From Oscillospiraceae bacterium (GTDB taxonomy: Bacteria > Bacillota_A > Clostridia > Oscillospirales > Oscillospiraceae): a stretch of DNA of 64,000 nucleotides. This document shows, piece after piece, positions 1 through 8,091 of the stretch. The notes beneath the pieces are model-generated. The model saw only the letters and a list, made by a program, of their open reading frames with translations, made no database searches and was not told the DNA's origin. How positions within the stretch are numbered: position 1 is the first letter of the stretch; the number at the start of each line of letters is the position of its first letter. Location of the stretch: positions 7,647 to 71,646 of the forward strand of contig JAFUES010000032.1 in assembly GCA_017470325.1 (NCBI GenBank). The letters are read 5' to 3'. Position numbers and translations under genes: made by a program.

Positions 1-593
1 CCAGTTTTGGCACGCTCACACACAGCGTGCATCATGGCCTTGGGGCCGCAGGTATAGAAATAGCTGCAGGGCCGGTCCATGGCGGCGGTCACAAAGCCCG
101 GCAGGCCGTAGGATCCGTCCTCGGTGCAGATGGTGACCTCCGCGCCCAGGGCGCGAAATTCCTCTTCATAAAGCACATCCGCCCCGGTGGCAAAGCCCAG
201 GATCACCGAGACCGCCTTCCCCTGGGCCCGCAGCTTTTTAGCCAGGCCGTACATGGGCGAGGCCCCGGTACCGCCGGCGATCAGCAGGGGCGCATCCCCG
301 GCAGGCCTCAGGTCAAAGGTGTTGCCCAGGCCAGTCAGCAGGTCCAGCTGGGTGCCCGCGGGCAGCTCGCGCAGCTGCTCGGTGCCCCGGCCCACCATCT
401 CATACAGCAGGGTCAGGCAGTCCCCCTCCACATCGCAGACCGACAGGGGGCGGCGCAGGAACAGGCCCTCCAGCTTCAGGTCCACGAACTGGCCGGGCCC
501 CTCGATGGCGGAGGTATCCCCCCGCAGGCGAAGGCGGGAAACCTTCGCCGTCAGGGGCATATTCTCTATGATGGTAAACAGTTCTTGCTTCAT
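1..593 (-). CDS. pyrK: Dihydroorotate dehydrogenase electron-transfer subunit PyrK, 3' end cut by window
   Basis: FAD/[2Fe-2S] subunit that passes electrons from class 1B dihydroorotate dehydrogenase to NAD+. Translation from the ATG at 593 gives 197 codons that run off the window edge. Visible are a ferredoxin-reductase beta-barrel with the flavin motif RRPLSVCD, the nucleotide motif LLIAGGTGASPMYGLAKKL, and the late motif YFYTCGPKAMM. The C-terminal cysteine cluster for the iron-sulfur centre lies outside the window. It starts 5 bases after the carB stop with no clear Shine-Dalgarno, so translation is probably coupled to carB. pyrD would be expected next, beyond the edge. Family assignment is firm; whether the gene is intact cannot be judged. 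Confidence 0.93.
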   Translation of the reverse strand, partial: MKQELFTIIENMPLTAKVSRLRLRGDTSAIEGPGQFVDLKLEGLFLRRPLSVCDVEGDCLTLLYEMVGRGTEQLRELPAGTQLDLLTGLGNTFDLRPAGDAPLLIAGGTGASPMYGLAKKLRAQGKAVSVILGFATGADVLYEEEFRALGAEVTICTEDGSYGLPGFVTAAMDRPCSYFYTCGPKAMMHAVCERAKT

Positions 594-598
594 GGTGC

Positions 599-3500
599 TC
601 AGGAGTCGATGGTGGAAACGGTGATGGTGGTCTCCTCCAGCACGTCCAGCAGGACCCGCACCGTGTCCAGAGAGGTGAAGATGTTCACGTTGTTCTCAGT
701 GGCGCAGCGGCGGATCACGGCGCCGTCTTCCAGGTGGACGGCGGAGTGGATGGCGCGGGTGTTGATGATGTAGCTGACGTAGCCCGCCCGGATGGAGTCC
801 AGGATCTCCTCGCTGCCCTCGCTGATCTTTTTGCGGATGCGAGTGCGGATGCCATGCTCTTTCAGGAAATTGGCGGTACCGGAGGTGGCCTCGATGTTGA
901 AGCCCATGTCGTAGAAGCGGCGCACCAGCGGCAGCGCCTCCTCCCGATCCTCCCGCGCTACCGTGACGAACAGCGTGCCGTAGTTCTGCAGCCGCATGCC
1001 GGAGGCCTGGAGGGCCTTGTACATGGCGCGGCTGAGCTTATCGTCATAGCCGATGGCCTCGCCGGTGGACTTCATCTCCGGGCTCAGGTAGGCATCCAGG
1101 CCCTTGATCTTGTTGAAGGAGAAAACGGGGACCTTCACATAGTGGCGCTTCTTCTCCGGCGGGTACAGGTCGAAGATGCCCTGCTCCTTCAAACTCTTGC
1201 CCAGGATGACCTCGGTGGCGATATCTGCCAGGGAGTAGCCGGTGGACTTGGACAGGAAAGGCACCGTCCGGGAAGAACGGGGGTTGACCTCGATGATATA
1301 GACGTTTTCGTCCTTGTCCACGATAAACTGGATGTTGTACAGGCCGATGATGCCGATGCCCAGGCCCAGCTTCTTGGCATACTGCAGGATGATACCCTTG
1401 ACCTTGTCAGAGATGGAGAAGGCCGGGTAGACGCTGATGGAGTCGCCGGAGTGGACGCCGGTGCGCTCTACCAGCTCCATGATGCCGGGGACGAACACGT
1501 CCCGTCCATCGCAGATGGCATCTACTTCCACTTCCTTGCCCAGGATATATTTGTCCACCAGGACCGGCTTGTCGGCGTCGATCTCCACAGCGGTCTTCAG
1601 ATAATGGCGCAGCATGTCCTCGTTGGCCACGATCTCCATGGCCCGGCCGCCCAGCACGAAGCTGGGACGCACCAGCACGGGGTAGCCGATCTCCTCTGCG
1701 GCCTTGACACCGTCTTCGATGTTGGTGACGGCCGTGCCTCTGGGCTGGGGGATGTCCAGATCCATAAGGATCTTCTCAAAGCTGTCCCGGTTCTCCGCCC
1801 GCTCGATAGCGGCGCAGTCGGTGCCGATGATCTTCACGCCCCGATCCATCAGCGGCTGGGCCAGGTTGATGGCGGTCTGGCCACCCAGAGAGGCGATGAC
1901 ACCCTCGGGCTGCTCGAAGTCCACCACCGCCATCACATCCTCTGGCGTCAGGGGCTCGAAATACAGCTTGTCGCCGGTGGTGTAGTCGGTGGAGACGGTC
2001 TCGGGGTTGTTGTTGATGATGATGGCCTCATAGCCGTTGCGCTTGATGGTCTGCACTGCGTGGACCGTGGAGTAGTCAAACTCCACCCCCTGGCCGATAC
2101 GGATGGGGCCGGCGCCCAAGACCAGGATCTTTTTCTTGTCCGTCAAGCGGGATTCGTTCTCACCGGAGTAGGAGGAATAGAGATAAGCGATATAAGCGCC
2201 GGTGTGCAGGGTGTCCACCATGCGGAAGATGGGCAGGATGCCCGCCATCTTGCGCTTGTTGTAGACCTCGATCTCCTGCAGGTTCCAGAGCCGGGCGATA
2301 TAAGGATCGGAGAAGCCCATCTTCTTGGCCTGGCGCAGGGTCTCCACATCGTTGACTTTAGCCTTCAGCTGGTTTTCCATATCCACGATCTTCTTGTAGG
2401 ATTCCAGGAACAGCTCGGTGATCATGGTCACCTCATGGAGCTTTTCCACGGACACGCCCCGGCGCAGCAGTTCAACGATGGCAAACACATTGTCGTCCCT
2501 AAACTCGCTGATATAGTCCAGCAGCTCCTCATTGCTCTTGTCGTCGAACTTGGCCATGTGCAGATGGCTGACACCGATCTCCAGGGAGCGCACGGATTTC
2601 AGGATGCATTCCTCCAGATTGGCGCCGATGCCCATAACCTCGCCGGTGGCCTTCATCTGGGTACCCAGGGTATTGGGAGCGCCGGCAAACTTGTCAAAGG
2701 GGAAGCGGGGAAACTTGGCCACAATGTAGTCCAGGCTGGGCTCAATGGCAGCGGTGCCGCCGGCCACCGGGATCTCCTCCAGGGCCATGCCCAGGGCGAT
2801 CTTGGCCGTGACCCGGGCGATGGGGTAGCCGCTGGCCTTGGAGGCCAGAGCCGAGGACCGGGAGACCCGGGGGTTGACCTCGATCAGATAATACTCGCTG
2901 CTGTTGGGATTGAGCGCGAACTGCACGTTGCAGCCGCCCTCGATCTTCAGCTCCTTGATGATCTTTATGGCACTGTCATTGAGCATCTTCAGGTCGTGGT
3001 CATTCAGAGACAGGATGGGGGCCACCACGATAGAGTCGCCGGTATGCACGCCCACCGGGTCCACATTTTCCATGCCGCAGATGGTGATGGCGTGGTCGTT
3101 GGAGTCGCGCATGACCTCGAATTCGATCTCCTTATAGCCCTTGACGCTCTTTTCCACCAGCACCTGATGGACAGGTGAGAGCTTGAAGGCGTTGATGCCG
3201 ATCTCTACCAGCTCGTTCTCGTCGTTGGCAAAGCCGCCGCCGGTGCCGCCCAGGGTGAAGGCCGGGCGCAGCACCACGGGATAGCCGATCTCCGCTGCCG
3301 CTTTCTTGGCCTGCTCCAGATCGTAGGTGATCTCCGAGGGGATGACCGGCTCGCCAATGGACTGGCACATCTCCTTGAAGAGCTCTCTGTCCTCGGCCCG
3401 CTCGATGCTGCGGCTGCTGGTGCCCAGCAGCTCCACGCCGCACTCCCGCAGGATGCCCTTGCGCTCCAGCAGCATGGCCATGTTCAGACCCGTCTGGCCG

Positions 3501-3772
3501 CCGATGCCGGGGACGATGGCGTCCGGCCGCTCATAGCGGAGGATCTTGGCGATATATTCCAGGGTCAGCGGCTCCATATACACCTTGTCCGCGATGGAGG
3601 TGTCCGTCATGATGGTGGCGGGGTTGGAGTTGACCAGCACCACCTCGTAGCCCTCTTCCTTCAGGGCCAGGCAGGCCTGGGTGCCCGCGTAATCGAATTC
3701 CGCCGCCTGCCCGATGACGATGGGGCCGGAGCCGATGATGAGAACTTTCTTGATGTCTGTACGCTTTGCCAT
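599..3772 (-). CDS. carB: Carbamoyl-phosphate synthase large subunit
   Basis: Makes carbamoyl phosphate from bicarbonate, ATP and ammonia channelled from the glutaminase subunit CarA, feeding pyrimidine and arginine synthesis. At 1057 aa it has the full family length: two ATP-grasp halves (the first opens with KKVLIIGSGPIVIGQAAEFD, the second with KKILVLGAGPIRIGQGVEFD near residue 550) and a C-terminal MGS-like allosteric domain. The start is 3 bases after the pyrC stop, so it belongs to the pyrC-carB-pyrK operon and should share its PyrR attenuation. carA, normally directly upstream, is not here; it must be elsewhere in the genome or downstream of the window. Confidence 0.97.
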   Translation of the reverse strand: MAKRTDIKKVLIIGSGPIVIGQAAEFDYAGTQACLALKEEGYEVVLVNSNPATIMTDTSIADKVYMEPLTLEYIAKILRYERPDAIVPGIGGQTGLNMAMLLERKGILRECGVELLGTSSRSIERAEDRELFKEMCQSIGEPVIPSEITYDLEQAKKAAAEIGYPVVLRPAFTLGGTGGGFANDENELVEIGINAFKLSPVHQVLVEKSVKGYKEIEFEVMRDSNDHAITICGMENVDPVGVHTGDSIVVAPILSLNDHDLKMLNDSAIKIIKELKIEGGCNVQFALNPNSSEYYLIEVNPRVSRSSALASKASGYPIARVTAKIALGMALEEIPVAGGTAAIEPSLDYIVAKFPRFPFDKFAGAPNTLGTQMKATGEVMGIGANLEECILKSVRSLEIGVSHLHMAKFDDKSNEELLDYISEFRDDNVFAIVELLRRGVSVEKLHEVTMITELFLESYKKIVDMENQLKAKVNDVETLRQAKKMGFSDPYIARLWNLQEIEVYNKRKMAGILPIFRMVDTLHTGAYIAYLYSSYSGENESRLTDKKKILVLGAGPIRIGQGVEFDYSTVHAVQTIKRNGYEAIIINNNPETVSTDYTTGDKLYFEPLTPEDVMAVVDFEQPEGVIASLGGQTAINLAQPLMDRGVKIIGTDCAAIERAENRDSFEKILMDLDIPQPRGTAVTNIEDGVKAAEEIGYPVLVRPSFVLGGRAMEIVANEDMLRHYLKTAVEIDADKPVLVDKYILGKEVEVDAICDGRDVFVPGIMELVERTGVHSGDSISVYPAFSISDKVKGIILQYAKKLGLGIGIIGLYNIQFIVDKDENVYIIEVNPRSSRTVPFLSKSTGYSLADIATEVILGKSLKEQGIFDLYPPEKKRHYVKVPVFSFNKIKGLDAYLSPEMKSTGEAIGYDDKLSRAMYKALQASGMRLQNYGTLFVTVAREDREEALPLVRRFYDMGFNIEATSGTANFLKEHGIRTRIRKKISEGSEEILDSIRAGYVSYIINTRAIHSAVHLEDGAVIRRCATENNVNIFTSLDTVRVLLDVLEETTITVSTIDS

Positions 3773-3775
3773 GTC

Positions 3776-4987
3776 TTATTCCTCCATTGCAGCTTGATAG
3801 ACGATGTTTCCATTGTATACGGTGAGCAGGCATCTGCCGCTCACCCACCGCCCGGCGAAGGGCGTCGCTCTCCCCTTGGACAGGAAGTCCGCGGGGTCGA
3901 TCTCATATTCCGCATCCAGATCCCACACGGAGAAGTCGTTGCCAAGGGGGATCCGGAAGCGCACTCTGGGCTTTTCTGTCAACAGCCCGACCAACTGTTC
4001 CAAACGCAGCACGCCTTTTTTCACCAGCTCGGTGTACAGCAGCGGGAAGGCCGTCTCCAGGCCCACGATCCCGAAGGCGCTGCCCGCCAGGCCCTTAGCC
4101 TTTTCTTCCGCGCTGTGTGGCGCGTGGTCCGTGGCGATCATGTCGATGGTCCCGTCACAGACGCCCTCCAGCAGGGCCTCCCGGTCCGCCCGCGAGCGCA
4201 GGGGCGGGTTCATCTTGAACCAGCCGTCCTCCCGCAGGTCGTTTTCGTCCAGCAGCAGGTAATGGGGACCGGTCTCGCAGCTCACGTCCACGCCGCTCTT
4301 CTTGGCGTCCCGGATCAGGGCCACGCTCTCTTTGGTGGAGATGTGGCACACATGATAGCCGCAGCCCGTCTCATCCGCCAGCTTCAGGTCCCGCTCGATC
4401 TGCCGCCACTCGCTCTCGCTGCAGATGCCCTTATGCCCGTGGGCCGCGGCGTAGGCCCCGTCGTGGATATAGCCGCCCCGGAGCAGGGAGTTGTCCTCGC
4501 AGTGGGCCACAATCAATTTGCCCAGCGCTTTCGCCCTCTGCATGGCCTCGCGCATCTGCTGGCGCGACTGCACCCCGTGGCCGTCGTCGGAGAAGGCGAC
4601 CACCTGTCCGGCCAGCGCCTCCATATCTGAGAGGGTCTCGCCCCTCTCCCCTTTGGTGATGGCCGCATAGGGGTAGACGCCGATGCAGGCGTCCCGCCGG
4701 ATGATCTCCAGTTGAGGCTCCAGAGTCTCCGGGCTGTCCGGCACCGGGTTCAGATTCGGCATGGGGCAGACCGCTGTGTAGCCGCCATGGGCGGCCGCCC
4801 GACAGCCGCTGGCAATGGTCTCCTTATAAGAAAAACCCGGCTCACGAAAGTGCACATGCACATCGCAAAAGCCGGGAAAAAGCGTATACCGTTTGGAATT
4901 GAAAAAAGCGGCGATCGCGTCCGCGCTCTGAACAGAAAACACGTCCGCACCGCTGCCGAGCTTCTGGGTCTTATCGAATACCGTCAT
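3776..4987 (-). CDS. pyrC: Dihydroorotase
   Basis: Zinc amidohydrolase that cyclises carbamoyl-aspartate to dihydroorotate. The 403 aa protein shows the metal motif DVHVHFREPG (His 44 and His 46), later histidines in IVAHCEDNS, and the conserved ATDHAPHS segment. This matches class I dihydroorotases. I chose the ATG at 4987 because a GGGAGG ribosome site sits just upstream; a longer in-frame extension to 5026 would be read out of the terminator hairpin and lacks a ribosome site. It is the first gene of the pyrimidine operon, immediately behind the attenuator at 5005-5118. Confidence 0.95.
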   Translation of the reverse strand: MTVFDKTQKLGSGADVFSVQSADAIAAFFNSKRYTLFPGFCDVHVHFREPGFSYKETIASGCRAAAHGGYTAVCPMPNLNPVPDSPETLEPQLEIIRRDACIGVYPYAAITKGERGETLSDMEALAGQVVAFSDDGHGVQSRQQMREAMQRAKALGKLIVAHCEDNSLLRGGYIHDGAYAAAHGHKGICSESEWRQIERDLKLADETGCGYHVCHISTKESVALIRDAKKSGVDVSCETGPHYLLLDENDLREDGWFKMNPPLRSRADREALLEGVCDGTIDMIATDHAPHSAEEKAKGLAGSAFGIVGLETAFPLLYTELVKKGVLRLEQLVGLLTEKPRVRFRIPLGNDFSVWDLDAEYEIDPADFLSKGRATPFAGRWVSGRCLLTVYNGNIVYQAAMEE

Positions 4988-5003
4988 ACACGCCGCCTCC
5001 CAA

Positions 5004-5030
5004 CAAAAAAACCTTGCCATCGGCAAGGCG
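5004..5030 (-). terminator. Attenuator terminator hairpin before pyrC
   Basis: CCTTGCC-GAT-GGCAAGG stem-loop followed on the minus strand by seven T residues, ending about 20 bases before the pyrC start. Confidence 0.85.
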
Positions 5031-5118
5031 GAACATACGAAGGTACACAGTTCCCCAACCGCCGTAGCGGGCAGGGACCTGCCTTTGTTGCATCTTGCCG
5101 ATCTCTCTGAATCGTCTT
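5005..5118 (-). promoter_or_regulatory. PyrR-type transcription attenuator of pyrC-carB-pyrK
   Basis: The transcript carries a PyrR binding-loop-like element at 5116-5091: a CGAT/ATCG stem enclosing TCAGAGAG, followed by GCAAGATG. The 3' half, ATCGGCAAG (5102-5094), is exactly complementary to CTTGCCGAT, the 5' arm of the terminator at 5028-5012. Pairing of these two would form an antiterminator. Known mechanism: UMP-loaded PyrR stabilises the binding loop, blocks the antiterminator and lets the terminator form. So pyrimidine excess should reduce expression. The pairing is seen in the sequence; PyrR binding is inferred. No pyrR gene is in the window. Confidence 0.85.
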
Positions 5119-5131
5119 AAAGATTGTAATT

Positions 5132-5161
5132 ATTATAGCCGCGCCCCACATTCTTTGTCAA
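5132..5161 (-). promoter_or_regulatory. Sigma-A-type promoter of pyrimidine operon
   Basis: Minus strand TTGACA (5161-5156), 18 base spacer, TATAAT (5137-5132), a short distance upstream of the PyrR binding loop. Confidence 0.8.
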
Positions 5162-5208
5162 TGTACATTTCCACCAAAATCGAAGGCCGTTTCCCGGCCC
5201 ATCCCCGG

Positions 5209-5237
5209 TTGACCGCCCAACAAAAGGATGGTATAGT
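5209..5237 (+). promoter_or_regulatory. Sigma-A-type promoter of galK-galT
   Basis: TTGACC (5209-5214), 17 base spacer, TATAGT (5232-5237). Its position rules out the in-frame ATG at 5238 as galK start, because that codon would lie upstream of the transcription start. Confidence 0.75.
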
Positions 5238-5285
5238 ATGGACAGATATCTACAAGATCTTGTATGGTTCCGGGAGGATCCTGTC

Positions 5286-6464
5286 ATGTACGAGCATTTG
5301 AAGCAAGGCTTCCGGCAGGCGTTTGGAACAGACGCCGCCTATCTCTTTTCCGCCCCGGGCCGCACGGAGTTGGGCGGCAACCACACGGACCACCAGCTGG
5401 GACGGGTCCTGGCTGCGGCCGTCAGTGTGGACACCACCGCCGCCGTAGCATTAAACGGCAGCGGCACGGTTCGGGTCCTCAGCGAGGGTTATCCCCTCTG
5501 CACCGTCGACCTGGACGATCTGGCCAAGCATCCGGAGGAGGTAGGGACCACTGCCGCTCTAATCCGCGGCATCCTCTCCGGCATCACCGACCGGGGCGGC
5601 AGCGTCCCCGGCTTTGACGCCTATGTGACATCCCGGGTGCTGCCGGGCAGCGGGCTCTCTTCTTCCGCGGCCTTTGAGGTGCTGATCGGTACCATCGCCA
5701 ACCATCTGTCCGGCTGCGGCCTGACCCCCTTGCAGATCGCCCAGCTGGGCCAGCTTGCGGAGAACGTGTACTTCGATAAGCCCTGCGGCCTGATGGACCA
5801 GGCGGCCTGCGCCATCGGCGGCGTCATCACCATCGACTTTGCGGACAAAGATGCCCCCCGGGTGGAGCACATGGATCTGGATCTGGCCGCTGTGGGCCAC
5901 GCTCTGTGCATCATTGACAGCGGTGCGGACCACGCGGATCTGACCGCCGAGTATGCGGCCATTCCCGGGGAACTGGGGGCCGTGTCCCGGGTCTTCGGGC
6001 AGGAGCATCTGCGTCAGGTGGACGAGGCGGAATTCTACCGCCGTCTGCCGGAGGTCCGCAGGGCCGCCGGCGACCGGGCTGTCCTCCGGGCTGTCCACAT
6101 TTTTGAGGACAACCGTCGAGTCACACAACAGGTACAGGCATTGAAGGAAGGCTCCTTCGACCGTTTCCTGGAGTTGGCCAAGGCCTCCGGGCGCTCCTCC
6201 TGGATGTATCTCCAGAATGTGGTCCCAGCAGGCTATAAAGAGCATCAGGATCTGGCCGTGGCGCTGGCCCTGGCGGAAAAACTGCTGGACGGCCGGGGGG
6301 CCTTCCGGGTCCAGGGCGGCGGCTTTGCCGGCACCATCCAGGCCTTTGTGCCTCTGAATATGTTGGAGGACTTCCGCTCAGGGATCGAAAATATCTTTGG
6401 CCCAGGCAGCTGTCACGTTTTGAATATCCGTCCCGAAGGCGGCATTTTGGTGGAGGAACTATGA
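5286..6464 (+). CDS. galK: Galactokinase (GHMP kinase)
   Basis: Phosphorylates galactose to galactose 1-phosphate, first step of the Leloir pathway. The 392 aa protein has the galactokinase signature as APGRTELGGNHTDHQ near the N-terminus, the GHMP ATP-binding loop LPGSGLSSSAAFEVL, and a C-terminal glycine-rich GHMP motif (VQGGGFAGTIQAF). The signature has GGNHTDH where the common form is IGEHTDY, a variant I associate with clostridial galactokinases. Start chosen at the ATG with GGGAGG 8 bases upstream (5272-5277). Its stop overlaps the galT start as ATGA, so the two are translationally coupled. Substrate is inferred from family and the galT partner. Confidence 0.88.
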   Translation: MYEHLKQGFRQAFGTDAAYLFSAPGRTELGGNHTDHQLGRVLAAAVSVDTTAAVALNGSGTVRVLSEGYPLCTVDLDDLAKHPEEVGTTAALIRGILSGITDRGGSVPGFDAYVTSRVLPGSGLSSSAAFEVLIGTIANHLSGCGLTPLQIAQLGQLAENVYFDKPCGLMDQAACAIGGVITIDFADKDAPRVEHMDLDLAAVGHALCIIDSGADHADLTAEYAAIPGELGAVSRVFGQEHLRQVDEAEFYRRLPEVRRAAGDRAVLRAVHIFEDNRRVTQQVQALKEGSFDRFLELAKASGRSSWMYLQNVVPAGYKEHQDLAVALALAEKLLDGRGAFRVQGGGFAGTIQAFVPLNMLEDFRSGIENIFGPGSCHVLNIRPEGGILVEEL

Positions 6465-7954
6465 GAGCAACGCTTGACACTTTGATCGCCTACGGCCTGG
6501 AAAAAGGCCTGATCCAGCCCGGAGATGAGACCTATGTGTTCAACCATCTTCTGGAGATCCTGCAGCTGGACGAAGCGGATGCGGAGGAAGCAGTGTACTC
6601 CGGTCAGTCGCTGGCTGAACTTCTGGACGCGCTGACGGACGACGCGGTGCGCCGCGGCCTGCTAGATGACAACATCACCGCCCGGGATCTGTTCGACACC
6701 AGGCTCATGGGGGCGCTGACCCCCTGGCCCCACGAGGTGCGGCGGCATTTTGAAGGACTGCGGAAGCAGGATCCCATGGCCGCCACGGACTGGTATTACC
6801 GCTTCAGCTGCGACACCAATTATATTCGGCGGGATAGGATCGCCAGAGACATCAAATGGGTCTACCGCTGCGAATACGGCGATCTGGACATCACCATCAA
6901 CCTGTCCAAGCCGGAGAAGGACCCACGGGCCATCGCGGCGGCACGGCTGGCGCCCCAGGCGGGCTACCCTAAATGCCAGCTCTGCGCTGAGAACGAGGGC
7001 TATGCCGGGCGCATGAACCATCCCGCCCGGCAGAACCATCGAGTCCTGCCCCTGACCATTGCGGGCAGTCCCTGGTTCTGGCAGTACTCCCCCTATGTGT
7101 ACTATAACGAGCACTGCATCGTCTTCAATGCCCAGCACACCCCAATGAAGATCGACCGCAGCGCCTTTCGCAAGCTCTTTGATTTTGTGGGCCAGTATCC
7201 ACACTACTTTGTGGGTTCCAACGCGGACCTGCCTATTGTGGGCGGCTCTATCCTGAGCCACGATCACTTCCAGGGCGGGCACTACGAATTTGCCATGGCC
7301 AAGGCCCCGGCGGAGACCCCGCTGCGCTTTGTCGGCTATGAGGATATCGATGCGGCCATTGTCAAGTGGCCCATGTCCGTTATCCGCCTGACCGGGCCGG
7401 ACAGTGAGCGCATCGTGGAGCTGGCAGACAAGATCCTGGGCTGCTGGCGGGTCTACACGGATGAGAGCGTTACCATCTACGCTGAGACCGAGGGCGTTCC
7501 CCACAACACCATCACCCCCATCGCCAGACGTCGGGGCGCGGATTACCAGCTGGATCTGGTGCTGCGCAACAACCTGACCACGGAGGAATATCCTCTGGGT
7601 CTGTTCCATCCCCACCAGGAGCTGCACCATATCAAAAAGGAGAACATTGGTCTCATTGAGGTCATGGGTCTGGCGGTGCTCCCCTCCCGGCTGAAAACAG
7701 AGCTGGCGGAGTTGAAAGCAGCCATGCTTGACCGCACCGATCTGCGCAGCAGCGAGCAGCTTGCCCCACATGCCGACTGGGCCGAGGAGATCCTGCGCCG
7801 TCGGGACTTCAACGCGGAGAATGCCGAGGAGGTCCTGCGGCAGGAGGTGGGCGCGGTGTTCCTGCGTGTGTTGGAGGATGCCGGCGTATACAAGCGCAAT
7901 GCCGCAGGGCAGGCTGCCTTCCTGCGCTTCATAGACGCAGTCAACGCGCTGTGA
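6461..7954 (+). CDS. galT: UDP-glucose--hexose-1-phosphate uridylyltransferase, Firmicutes type
   Basis: Exchanges UMP between UDP-glucose and galactose 1-phosphate. The 497 aa length, the helical N-terminal region and motifs such as KCQLCAENEGYAGRMNHPAR and SILSHDHFQGGHYEF fit the GalT family 2 of Firmicutes (about 500 aa) rather than the shorter zinc-containing E. coli type. It overlaps galK by four bases. galE, the remaining Leloir enzyme, is not in the window. A strong bidirectional terminator closes the operon at 8017-8047. Confidence 0.94.
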   Translation: MRATLDTLIAYGLEKGLIQPGDETYVFNHLLEILQLDEADAEEAVYSGQSLAELLDALTDDAVRRGLLDDNITARDLFDTRLMGALTPWPHEVRRHFEGLRKQDPMAATDWYYRFSCDTNYIRRDRIARDIKWVYRCEYGDLDITINLSKPEKDPRAIAAARLAPQAGYPKCQLCAENEGYAGRMNHPARQNHRVLPLTIAGSPWFWQYSPYVYYNEHCIVFNAQHTPMKIDRSAFRKLFDFVGQYPHYFVGSNADLPIVGGSILSHDHFQGGHYEFAMAKAPAETPLRFVGYEDIDAAIVKWPMSVIRLTGPDSERIVELADKILGCWRVYTDESVTIYAETEGVPHNTITPIARRRGADYQLDLVLRNNLTTEEYPLGLFHPHQELHHIKKENIGLIEVMGLAVLPSRLKTELAELKAAMLDRTDLRSSEQLAPHADWAEEILRRRDFNAENAEEVLRQEVGAVFLRVLEDAGVYKRNAAGQAAFLRFIDAVNAL

Positions 7955-8016
7955 TATCGGTCTGTTGACATAATGTAATTTACATAATACGGATTACATA
8001 ATTTACTTAACATAAT

Positions 8017-8047
8017 AAAAATCCCTCTCCGATTGGAGTGGGATTTT
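8017..8047. terminator. Bidirectional terminator between galT and larC
   Basis: AAAAATCCC-t-CTCC / GGAG-t-GGGATTTTT stem with a GATT loop: A-run before and T-run after, so it can end transcription of converging galT and larC. Confidence 0.88.
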
Positions 8048-8091
8048 TACATGATTCGCTTGTTGAAGGAAAGTCCGAAAAGCGTAACGAA

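Noticed and set aside
734..3178. 814-codon open frame on the plus strand opposite carB
   Set aside because: Low-complexity translation (His/Asp/Gly/Leu-rich) antisense to a certain gene; a by-product of GC-rich codon use.
5238..5285. Upstream ATG of galK at 5238
   Set aside because: Directly follows the -10 box, so it lies before the transcription start; the ATG at 5286 has a proper ribosome site.
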